The notes beneath the pieces were generated by a model. That model was not told where the DNA came from. It worked only from the letters and a program-made list of their open reading frames with translations, and did no database searches. Made by a program: the position numbers and the translations under genes. A stretch of DNA of 64,000 nt from Rhyacichthys aspro. Its lineage: Eukaryota > Chordata > Actinopteri > Gobiiformes > Rhyacichthyidae. Shown piece after piece: positions 1-12,200 of this stretch (position 1 is the first letter of the stretch; each line of letters starts with the position of its first letter). The stretch lies in the NCBI GenBank assembly GCA_036850595.1, contig CM072154.1, positions 18,049,330-18,113,329 of the forward strand. Direction: 5' to 3'.

Positions 1-273
1 TGCATCACCAGCACCTCCACCACCACACGGACGACTTAATGCTGGAGAGGTTCTCCTCCATCCCCGACTTCCAGCCTTTTTTCGACAACGGGGAGCCCTG
101 CATCGAGGTGGAATGTGGCGAAAACAAGGCTTTGCTTTATATCAATAAACTGTGTCAAGGAAGTAAGGGACCGTCTATTAAATACAGGGGCGAGTGGCTC
201 ACCCCAAACGAATTTCAGTTTGTCAGTGGACGGGAGACGGCCAAGGACTGGAAGCGGAGTATTAGACACAAAG
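1..273 (+). CDS. samd11: samd11 exon a: SAND-like domain, cut by window edge
   Basis: The frame is open from base 3, upstream of the first internal Met at 39, so that Met is probably not the gene start: the preceding His-rich LHHHTDDL aligns with human LHLPRDPL. The exon encodes LERF-IPDFQPFFDNGEPCIEVECG and then the SAND core through GEWLTPNEFQFVSGRE and the KDWK signature (bases 243-254). In the SAND family this lysine/tryptophan patch contacts DNA. The donor AAAG|GTAAGA ends the exon in phase 1. Reading into the intron gives a stop at 378-380. Confidence 0.95.
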
Positions 274-3200
274 GTAAGAGCGACACTATCCGAGGGTTTT
301 ATGTTGAAAGAGACGAAGCGTATTGTTTAATGGACACTTTAGTCGCTGGGGACAAAGTTGCGCTCGTGGTTTTGGACTGAAAGGGTTACAACAGACTGCG
401 CGGAGACGAAAACAGACGCTTATCCTCCACAGACCTTTCGAGGCTCTGACAGAGTTTGGCCAGATATCCCGCACGGACCCGGGCCATCCGGAACCAGACT
501 GTCCCTGACCCAGACCCAGGTGAACAGTATTAGTTTGGACTGAACACTTTGATGCTGTAGACGTTTGTTGCTGTAGATGTATTCAGCCTTTGTTTAATCG
601 CTGCGTAAAGAGTAGCGCACCTGTGCACACGCAGCGCATGTTAATCTCAGCGACGGTTATTTTTAATGTGATTCTACGTTTTCATCGCAATTAGGTTTGT
701 TTTTTTGTTATTTTTGATCGTGTTTCTCCACTGTTATTTCCTCAAAGCAGCTGTGCCGATTCTCACAGTGATATTGTTCGCTTGATCCTTTTTAAACTCC
801 CAGAGCAACATTAACGCGTAATTATGTATCTTGGGGCCCCTCTCGCCGCACACATGAGCTTACTCAGGCAGAACTGACACGCGTTTCACTGCGGAGGGGG
901 GAGGGAGTCACCCTTAGGTCAAAATTAGAGCCTAATAGTTTGATAAAGCATGTCCAGAGACAGATGACAGGAGGCTGCAGTCTCTTTGGCTCGAGCCACT
1001 GCTCTTTGGACAGACTCAAGGACTACACATAACTCACTGAGCCTTATCATTATGGTTAAAAAGTTAGTTTGAGGATAAGTTGAAGACAAATTATTATATT
1101 ATTCATTGGATTTTGAGGTGTAAAAGAAAGTTTCTAAAGTATATTTTGTTTGATTTTAGGGAAAAGCCTCAAGACTCTTATGTCCAAAGGGATTTTACAG
1201 GTGCACCCTCCGATCTGTGACTGTCCCGGCTGCAGGATCTCATCTCCAGTGGTAAGAACACTTTGACTCCATTAACGCTGTTGCTTACTGCTGCAGTAAC
1301 GTCTCTATATATCAGTGTTATGACAGACAGTGCAACCCTACTGTGATGGCAGCGGTGTATTTATTTCTATGAGTCTATTACTAAACAGTGGCTTCATTTT
1401 TGTTCCTGTCTCTGAGTGAGTGCAGACAAACTCAGGTGCATTTGTGAGAGGAGATGTCGAGTGTTGATTTTGTTTTGGGGCAAATTTGCGAAGTTTATGT
1501 GAAATGTGCTGCTTTTGTTGATTTTATTTTTGATTTAGTTATGTTTAGATGAACCTGTGGAGTGTTTGCCTTTATCTATTGCCATTGGCCAATGAAGGCT
1601 GAGTGTATATTGCTCCACAAACATCTATGGCAGATTTTAATGTGTTATTTCACAACTGTTTCCCAATTAACCAGAATACAAGTGTATATAAGTGTCATTT
1701 GTAACCTTGTTTAGCCAATGCACCTAAAGACACGTGGCTCAACTTTAAAATTTATCACCAAAAATATCACAGTTAGTCTGATCCTCTCACTTGTTTTCAC
1801 ACTGTGGTTATTCAAAGTCACTCTGCTGTAAGTTGGGTATTGTTGGTGTGGCTTTTCTGTTCCATTGAATCCATTTGTCACCTGGCTGTTGAACTTTTGT
1901 TTGCCCAGTGCTTCCCTCAGGGCTCGGCCAGGGGCGCCATGCCAGACCTCCAGGCCTTGCAGGTGTGTCACGATTACAGCATCAGAGCTGTGTGTGTGTG
2001 TGTGTTGTCGGTTTTGAGCAAGCACGCCGCCGGCTCACCGTCGCCAAATCTGTTCACACAGGTGCAGCGGGGTGTGTGTGTTTTTATCACCACGGTGCGC
2101 ATCTGTCGTCGCTCCCAAGCCCTAATCTTGAGGGAAGGGTGTAAGAGGCTTAGTGAGCTACTGAGCGTGGCTACTGCTGATTATTGTGGGCGAGACACGC
2201 AAGGCAAAGGCGGTTTAGATAAGCCAGAGGTGTTTGAGCGATACAGGTAAACTGGTGACATTTCTCACAGCCAAGAAGGAAGAGCTGTATCCAAACACAG
2301 AGGGTTCAACCAGAATGAGTTACCTGAAGGAGGTACAGTAGGAGCAGGGACAGAGATAAAGACGACAGAAACTTAACGTGTTTGTGTGGGTCTTTTGTAG
2401 ACGGTAAGAATGACCCGTAACAACAATATAAGCCTTAGACGCCTTAGAGGGACCCTGAAGTTGTCAGAGTTTTTGGAAATAGTCAAAAGTCCGAAGCTCA
2501 TGTAGCTAAGGATGCTAATATCAAGTAAACTACAGTTAGTCTTACTAAAGCTCACAGAAAATAATTAGATTTGGTTCGTTGTAGAGTCTGTACAAAAAAA
2601 AGTCTTTGAAAGTCTTTGGTACGAGCTGGTGATTGTTGACTTTCACCTCAAAATCTTGTGTATTAGAGCAGTAATCTATAGATGGCCAAGACGGTAAGGC
2701 TGAAATTATAAATTGTGAAAATCTTGTGACTATATTGTGTTGGAGCCAGCCCTCACTCATGAACAGGTTTTCTGATCCAACAGTCCACTATTTCTACTGT
2801 TTACAGCCCTTTTCCAGAAATCAAAGTTACCGACTCGTGGCTTGTTGAGGCCTGTGCGGCTCCTTCAGTTATTGCTGTGACGAGTAAAACTTTGTATTGA
2901 CGTAAGCAGGGATATGAAAGGCCTTAAGGTTGTTGTTTTAGCCTTCTCCCCCTCTCTCCGTCTCGTACTTCCCTTGTCTGATGAAGCCTGAAGTCTCAGA
3001 GCGAATACCACCGTGACGCTCTCACACACGCACACACTCCGTGTTGTGCTGGCAGCTCCGTGTGAGCCGCTGAGGTTAGGCGGAGGAGGCGAGGCAGCGG
3101 GACTTGTATGGCCTGTACTGGCGTCTCCCGCTCTCCCCGCTGACTCCCCTCAGGGCATGGCAGCCAGCACTGCCTCGCTGATGAGCCCTCGCACACACTC

Positions 3201-6200
3201 ACGCACACAACACACTGTACGCCTGCCTACTGACACAAATTACCTCATGCAGACATTTATTTTGAAAGTTTGACGGCTGAACTTTGAGTGATCTTGTTTC
3301 GCTATAGGCATGAGGCAAGCGTTCATAAAAAGTGCAGCAGCTGGTGGAGAGACGTTTCACCTGCCTGCTCAGGACTCGTGGAAGTTAATTTGCGGTGTCG
3401 GCACGGGCACAAACTGTTTGTAATGACACGACATGAGCTGAACCTTTGTTGAGGTTTTCATTTTAGATATATACAAATACACACTATGACATTATGTCAG
3501 TGTGTGCAGTTTTAACATAAGAGAAAAAGTCACTTAGTTTATTTTAAGGTAGCAGTAATGTGTGAGAATGTATATCCCAGCACACGTCTGAATGTCCCTC
3601 TGAGGACACCTGTCCTGTCACGCCAACGCCAACACATTCTAATAGGACCTGAATGTTAGCCTTATGTTTTTTGAAAAGCACTAATTTTTAAACATATTTT
3701 AGAGTACTCTTATCATATATAGTTTATTATGTCAGCATTTATAATGGGGCTGGTGGAGTTCCCTTTATATTAAGCCTATTATTATGTGATGAATCCAGTA
3801 GTTACTTTATTCCATTTTCATGACGGCTTTAATTAAAATCTGTCTAAGAACTAGGACTCTTCTTTCTTCTCTTCTTTTTTTTTATATTCTTTTTGCTCCA
3901 CTCAACTCCACTGCTTTGTATATTCGGACTAAACGTCTAAAAGTCCTTCTTCATAGCCTGTCTTTGTGCGTGTCAGTGGTTGTTTGTGTGACTTTTCGAC
4001 GCCGGGACTGGCTGCTTGACTTTCATGTGTGTGTGTGCCGGTGCGTTTGTGTGTCTCCTCCTGGGAGAGCTGGGCTTCCTCTGCTCTGTTATTTCAGCGG
4101 AACTAGAGGAGGCCGGGAGGAAATTACACTCCCCTCCTCCGGCTCGTAAAGACCTCCTCCAATCAAGGGTTTCTCTGGAGAAGAAGTATTAAATATGTGC
4201 GTTCACACTCGCAGAGAGATGCACGTTTTTATAAGTTTGACTGAACTCAGGTCAAACTCACGGACAATCGGCCAAACATTGCCCTTGAGCCTCGCCTTCA
4301 AAACATTTGGATTGGTAATGTTTTGGCTTTTGTTGCTTAGAACAGGTCATCTGTAGGTAAATGATGTATTGGTCTAATGGAAACTGGCAAATGTACCAAA
4401 TGATGCTTAAAATGAACAAAAAAAGTGGCTTGTTGTATACGCTCAAGCCAGTGTACATTTACCAAACATGATTTCTCAAATGCAAATATATTTTATTTAG
4501 TTTCTATAGAGACCCAACCCAAATTTAAGCTGCCGGCAGGAAAGCACCACATCTGTAAACGGGACTATACTAATAAAACAATCTGTACAAAAGCATTGAG
4601 TTGTTTAACAGATATTAACAGAGATCATTTCCACAGTCTATGTACAGTATAGACGCCACATAGACTTGATACATACTAGATACTGCAGAAGTCACTACCG
4701 CCAACACAGTATAAAGCTAAAGAGGCCAATATTTTTGCTTCCTGTCACAGATATTTTTTGTGGTGTGGAACTAGTTCAGAGAAGTGAAAGACAGACCATT
4801 TCTAGCGTGTTGCAATCAATCAAAACAATCTGGATACATTAGGAACAAAGCAGTGATCTGATCCTATTTTAACTCCACTGTATAATCTGTATCTTTTATG
4901 GCGCTTATGTGATTGGTCTAGACTCTTACCTGGTGCAGGATAAGGCTCAGGGAAATTGATTACTGGAATTTAAGTGCTTGATGAAGTCAGTTTGTCATTT
5001 CTTACTCACGTTTTCCTGCCGTTATGGCCGACAGAGCGCACTAAGTCACATGGCGTCCGGAGCTAAGTTGTGGCCTTCATCAAACGAAGATATATGTTGC
5101 TCTAGCGTTGATATAAACATGAACTAGTGAGAGGTTATGTGATAGAGTTTATATAAGTCGAGTCTGCTGTGGGTTCGTCCGTCGCAGGTCTGTACACATG
5201 TTGTTTGAGTTACGTTTCTATGGTAACCCCAGCTCGTACATTGGCCCACAAGTGTTTCAGGATGGTGTCGAGTGTAATTTGTTTTTTTGTGTTATTCAGT
5301 GTAGACCAAAGAGACGCTAATGATTTGTTCTCTCTGCTGATAAAGATCGATATGCGTTGGCACACTTACACACCTCTTTCTTCATTAACCGTTCAAAGGT
5401 TCATGTGAATGCACTTTTGTTTTTACTCGCTCCGTTTAAATACAGCTAATGAGCCACTTCTTGGTCCAGAAAGATCAGATCAGAGTTTGGTTTGTGTTAA
5501 ATGATCTGTGTGTGTTTGGCTGTATCTGGCCAAAGGTACATTTTTATAAACCCCAGGCGTTTTTGTTTTTTTTGCCATGGGTTTTTTTTAGCCCTTAGTT
5601 GTAGACCAGCTTTGACACAGGCAATGTCTACCAAGAGTTTTCAACTTCTTACAGCCAAATCAGAACTTTTAACTGAATAAATACATATCTGCAGTAATAA
5701 TATGTTGCTTCTTCCAGACTTAACTTCTCAGAGTAACTATCATTGATTGTCCCATGGCAGGATGATAAAATACATGGACAAAATAAACCACATGTAAACA
5801 GCAGGCAAACTTTTAACAGTATAAAAGGATAAACCTGTACAAAAGACACGACACAAAGCTATTAAACACACAGGAACAGCTAAATGCATAAATAAAATTG
5901 GAGTATAAAGTTTGATTTGTAACATGTGAAGTGTTAAAAGTCCTGGTTGATATCTATTTTATATTTGGTGAAGGTGTTTAGTGAAGTGTTGTCTGTGCTC
6001 CTCGGGGCCGTCTGTAGAGCACAGCCCTGTGACCTGTCCATAAAGCCCTCTCCTGGCGGCGCTGTACAAACACACAGTGAGGAGGCAGGAGGGAGGAAGG
6101 GAGGGAGGCGCGCTGTACGCTCCAGTGCACCGCCACTGACCTCCCAGCAGCCCCCCGCCCTCCGCCCCTCCACCTCGCTGCTCCCCCTCGCTGCTCCCCC

Positions 6201-9200
6201 CGCCCTGTGCCGCTCCACTGGGCCGCGACTGCCCGCTCGGCTCAGCGCGTGGGGGCCGGAGACATGAGCGCGTGTGTGTGTGTTAATGGGTGTGTGTGTG
6301 CAGACAGGACTTGGTCGCATGCCTGTCCTCCCCACGGTGCTTTCTCACTTTTTTCTCTTTTTTCTCACACGGCCCTGAAACACCCAAGTGTTGCCTAAAG
6401 TCTGCACATAAACCACACACAGGTACACACTGGAACAGAAAGACTTCTTAAAGCAGCACCGTGTAACTTTTAGCCCCAAAAAATATATTCTCCCTCTTAT
6501 TTTTGATGGTTCTTAGACGTGAGATCGGTAGAATCGGGCCTATTTCACTGACATAGTAGCCTTAGCTGGACATATAATAAAATAGGCCAACACACTGGAC
6601 CCTAGCAGAGTCATATTTGTATAAAATACACTAACATGACCCTGCCGTTTAAGAAGAAATGTTCTTCCTTCCAAAACTTGCCGTCTTAAACGTTTCTACT
6701 GGTAAACAAACATGGCGGATGCTGGCAGTGAGGCTGCACAGAGAGCGATCTGCGCCCCCTGCTGGATAAAAGTTACGCAGAGTTGCAGAACATCCATTGT
6801 GGCTGAGTTGTTACGTGCATTTTTTTCACCAGATTTCTTGAAGTATGTAATTAATACGGAAAACGCTTTGACATTTGGAAAATACAGCTTATTACCATCA
6901 CAGATATGTTAGCTATGTCGATGTAGCCAGAACAATACTTCAAAAACTTTCCATTTAACCTCCTATTTATGGCCTATCTCCCATCCACCACCCCAACTTG
7001 CCTGCTTAAAAATAGCCCACACTGTTAAATATATTATTTGTACAGATCAAAAAAAAAAAAACAATCTCAAAAAATATATAAAACAGTCAGTATCAATATA
7101 AATACAGTGCTACAAAAGAAAAGAGATACTATACAAGCCATTTTGTCTCGAGGTACCTGTTGAGAGCGCTTAGCCACAGTTGTTTTGGTCTGTTTCATAG
7201 ATTATGTTTGTATCGGATATTAATGAGTTTGGACAAATACATATACCGCTCAGCATCGTGGGCTTTTGTTTTGATTTTGTTTATTTCTATGCAGCGATCT
7301 TAAGAGCAAAGTAGATGCAAGGCGATGTTTTCTGTAAATAGCATCCAGGCAGAAAATGGCAGAAAAATATGAAGAGAACTGCTTTCATGGCACAACTAAC
7401 GCTAAACATAGAAGGTGCTCTGACAGTTTATCAAAGCAGCCACAGGAAAAGAAATATAAAAGTCAGTTGTATTTTGTATTGTTCATTTCCTGAAAGAGTA
7501 ATAAGCTTGTTATTGATGTGTTGCAATGAAATATGATGGCTTATATTATTTCACATAATTATGGATGGTTTTGTCACACTGAGTCATATCATTTTGACAG
7601 AAGTTAAACTAACAGAGGTGCACCTGTAAAAATGTTTGCTGAGTTCATGTGCGGTTGAGATGAGAAGGTGAGACTAAACAGTACGGATTGTGTTTAGTGA
7701 CGAACCAAATGTGCGTCTCACAAAACACCGAGCAGACAAATAGTTAGTTTTGGCCTTGCTTCAGAGCTCGTATTTGAACGCATCCCCCATAACACACAGT
7801 TTTTTCCTGTCTCCGTCTCTGCCGCTCCCCATTCCCCCTTCCCCCTCCTTTCCCCCGAGCACTCGCGCCAAGTCGGCCCGCCATCCCGCCTCCACACACA
7901 CACACACACTCACACACACACACACACACAGGCTGCGAGGTAACGGCAGACAGGCGCGTGACTCATTAGGCATTCGTCCCCCGGGGAGATCGCTGGGGGG
8001 GCGCGTGCGAGGGAGAGAGAGCGCCGCAGCTGCAGGAATGTCACGGGCGGCTACCGCTGTGTGAGTCTGTGTGTGTCAGTGTGTGTGTGTGTGTCAGTGT
8101 GCGTCTGTGTGTGCGTTCACTAATGCTGGTTGGAGCCAGCGGCAGGGCACAGCACCTTTCAGGAAATAACACAAGGAGAAAGAAAAAAAAACAGTCCTAT
8201 TAGTCCTGTTTTCCACCAAGAGCTCATTTAAAAGTCAGAAAGAAATTTAGCAAAAAATAGTTTGCCTTTGTAATTTCTCCTTGATTTTAAAAATGTTTTG
8301 TGGCGACAAAGGACTGCGGGGTTAGGTTCTGTTTTTGACATAAAATCTCTCATCATTTTGTGTTTTTTACCTACAACAGGCCAAAGAAACCTTAATATTT
8401 TGACATACAACAGAAATGTTTCTAAATAATGTTCATTCAAAGGTGTAATATGTGTTTTTTAACATTATTGCGACATGAGGGGGGCTCAGGTAGAGCGTAT
8501 GCCTAGCACACGGGAGTCCCGGGTTCGAATCTTAGTCGGGTCATTTGCCCATTGTCATTCCCCACTCTTTCACCCCATTTCCTGTCCAGCAACTGCTAAA
8601 AAAAAGCCAAAAAAACCCCATAAAAATAATCTTAAACAAAAAACAAAAAACCATGTCCTACAATATCATTTCAGTGTTTAACAATTATTAAAAACACAAG
8701 TATTTGTTTTACAAAGGACTCAGAAAGTGTCGTCCTGGGCGGCTGGTTAGATGAGCTGCTGCCCTCAGTCCAACACAAATGAGAGGATCCTTATTAGAGC
8801 ATCCTGTCATTGCTGTGACATTGAGCTGTAAGCTCATACTGACTGAGAGTGTAGTAGCGAGGAGTGAAGTTGGCTTGCATCACAGCATTTAAATGTTGAC
8901 TGATTATTAAATTACCCTTTTCAACATAAATGGATGTGATGAATCCAACTCAGTCTAAAAGAAATGACACGTATCTGCAGGTTTCGCAAAGTGGAGTCAT
9001 ATTTTGACACAGGCCTATATGGACGGTAAATCTTCAATTCCATATGTTTTGGGATTTAAAAGCTTTTTGTTGTACTTTCGGTCACTGTGGAGATTTTTGA
9101 TACTGCAATTATTACAATTCCAGTTGAAAATGATATATTTCCTGGCAGTCAATGAGTAGTGTGTTAGCAGTCGGCACATATTAGTTCAGTGGTAGTGGTT

Positions 9201-12200
9201 ATGTGGATATATCTGTCCTATTCTCTCTCTAAACCCAGGTGTTGCTCTGGCCTAAATGTAAAGTAAAGTCAGTAAGTTCTACATTGTTTTGCACATTTCA
9301 AAAATCTTGGCTGATATGCTATGCACTTTTTACATTTGAGAATGGATTTTGTAAACTTATTAAATGTAATACACTAATTTAACATCTCATTTTCAATGGA
9401 AAAATATCTAAACTAGGCCTGGGACCATATGAGATTCTGACCTTTCTAACCCAGACAGAGTTAGAGTGTTGTTATTGCTTTTAATTCCCAGGTAAACAAG
9501 ACGTTGGGAAATGTTCCTTTTCCATTCCTTCAAATAAATGAAGTCATTCCTTTATGCCAGGGCTTTAAACTCACTTTTCCACTGTTTGTGCTGGTGTTAC
9601 TGGTCTCTTCTTTTGGACACATTAATGTGTAGATGAAATAAAGGGACTTTGAACCAGTTTGAATATTCTGACTGCATTATCTGTTGAAGAATTCTGTTCA
9701 AGAAGTTGTTTTATAATATTTGATGTGTCTTTTTGTTACTTAATGCCTTTGTTTAATCAGCTGACATCACAAGAATGGTTTGTCAGGGTATTAATGGTTT
9801 TAGTCCCGCCATTATCATGACAGTTTTAAACAGCGGTATACCGAGAAACCCGTTATGATCCCATGCCTAATCCAAAGACTGAAGTCTGTTTCATTGTCGT
9901 GTCTAATCCTTTGGCCGGTCTGCCCTAATGAATCTGTGTGCATGCTTCTCGTCTGTGCGTAAATGTGAAACACAGATATATTTCTTGGCTGCCTGACTGT
10001 CAGACAGAAAGCGTGGGAGGCGATATTCATAGAGGTGCTTTTAGTGGGACTTTTATGAGAGACTTTTTTCCACTGCTGAAAAGAGGCTGGCCACACACAG
10101 TAGGGTTTGCCTGAGCCCTGTACGCGTGACTGTTTTTGGGTGACCTTCCTTTGAGCGCTCCTACGTGGGCCGCCAGGGGTGCGTTTGGCTTGGCGTTTTG
10201 TTTTCGGAGAGCCCTCCCTCGCGCTGCTGCGGAAGTGTTGCCGGAAGCAGTGGGAGCTCACCCCCAGTTCTGCGTCAGTGCCACTGAAGAAAAGGACGGG
10301 GGCTTTCCATGAGGAGAGTCGGGGGGGAGGGGGGCTGTCAGCCTGGGTATGTCACGGCCATGTGGGTGGCTGTCCACACGCCGACGCAATCACAGCCACC
10401 ACTATTCTCACAACAAGCATTATTGTGTACAGTGTTGGTGACGCGCTCCGAGTAAAGTCCCAGCTCTGGAGGGGGTTTCTAGAGAACAGGAATAGGTCAG
10501 TGCACAGGGACTGGTTTATGAATGAGGGGACAGTGTTTGATGATGTGAAGAGTTTTAGTCTAGAGCACACGTCAAACTCAAAAAAATGCAGCCCTTTGCA
10601 ATGTTTTATGTGGCCTTTCAATACATTTAGTTGGATTTTTCTGGCACTAGGTTTTAACTGGATTTGAACATGTTTTAGATGGATTTGTTTTTTTCCTACA
10701 AGGATAAATGTTCAAATCCATCCAAAACCTGTCGAAATCCAATTAAATGCTGTTCAAATGCAACTAAAACTTGTTCAAATCTGTCTAAAACCTGTTGAAA
10801 TCCAAATAAAGCCCATTCAAATCCATCTAAAACCAATTCAAATATAATTAAAACTTGTTCAAATCCAACTAAAACATGTTCAAATGCAACTAAAACCGGT
10901 TTCCAAGGAGGAAATTAATGTTAAAATTTATTTATGTAAGACTCAAATGAACATAAAATAATCAAAATTTAATAAAAGCTTCCAAATGTCACCATCTTCA
11001 GCCCCTGAAAGGACTCTTATTCACGATTACGGCCCCTCAACACTTTGAGTTTGACTCCACTGCTTTAGAGTTATATGTAAAAATGTCCCTGAAATCATGT
11101 GTTCTGTATCAGCCAATCACAGCAGCTTATGGTAAAACCAGGAAAAGGTTAAGAGATATGAACCTCTATGAAGTTTTGGAGAAGTGTGAATGGGACTGAG
11201 ACAGAGGCGGTATATTGAAAACAGATGGATACTGCTGTTGTTCTGTGTCTCAGTCAAAGTCTTTTCTTTCAAGATGTTTTTGCAGCCAAATGACTAAACC
11301 AGTGGAAAAGGCAGGTTTAAAGCTCCCACTTTAAAGACAGCATTTACTACAGATAGCAAGACAACATTATTATCTATTTCAATTATTTATCCAAGAGAAT
11401 GGTTAAACATTTTGGATTTTTAAATAGTACGTTAATATGCTTTAAGTTACCAGCTGTCATTACATTGTTACCGTTTTATGCTCATTACACAAAACACCCT
11501 TGAGCCTTGACTTTGGAAGATTCTCTACTTTCAGAGACTATTTGCATGTGGAAGAGAGGCCCAAACACAGACACAAATGTTAATTAATTATGTGTACATG
11601 TGTGAACTTGTGCCTCAGTCTGTGTTGGAGCTTCACCAACTGTTGTTTTGCAAATGTGGCCTTAAATGACAGCAGCAGGAGTATCAGAAACTGGTCTGCT
11701 GTCATCAAATGCTACTGCACAACTTCTCAAAGGAAAGAAGGAAGGAAGAAAAACTCTTTTCTGGCAAAGTATAAAAAATGAGAAAGAGGAGAAATGTGCA
11801 GGATTGTGGCCTGTTCGTCCTGAGGGATGTTTTCATCTTCCTCTGTCTCCCCCCCAACTCTTTTTAATGTCTGCCATTTGAGAGACTCCAGAGGGGCTGC
11901 ACCTGTTTGCCTCTTGGCTAGGAGCCCCCAAATCCCTCCTCCTGCCCCCGCCTGCCACTCACGCTGCCGCGCCTCCTGGGACGGGGGGGCAGAGCCTTGG
12001 TGGGGTTGCGTGTGGTGGAAGGGATAGCTGCAGGGCTCAGAGGCGTCCGGGAATAAGAGCCGGGATGTAGGCAGAGGAGAAAGAAGGAATAGACTTTCAA
12101 ACCGTGGTCCGGTCTCCCACATCGGACAGAGCTGCTTCTGTGGAGCCTCTCATGTTTTGACTCACCACAGTCTCTTTCATTTTTACATTTTCTCTCACCT

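Larger units (their letters stand above)
10566..11062. mobile_element. hAT-like nonautonomous DNA element (MITE) candidate
   Basis: The left end CACACGTCAAACTCAAA and the right end TTTGAGTTTGACTCCACTG are inverted copies sharing a GTCAAACTCAAA core. Just outside are 8-bp sequences GTCTAGAG (10558-10565) and CTTTAGAG (11063-11070) that match at six of eight positions, as an old hAT-type target duplication would. The element is 497 bp with no transposase, and its interior is the inverted minisatellite described separately. Confidence 0.55.

Noticed and set aside
39..380. Stand-alone 113-residue gene starting at the Met at 39
   Set aside because: The frame is open and conserved upstream of this Met to the window edge, and a strong donor at 274 fits the downstream exon. 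The last 35 residues are intron.
5934..6335. GC-rich 133-residue minus-strand and 106-residue plus-strand frames
   Set aside because: Overlapping frames on both strands through a C-rich/GT segment; compositional, no homology recognised.
8480..8545. Functional tRNA gene
   Set aside because: A and B boxes are present but the acceptor and anticodon stems do not pair, and a SINE body follows.
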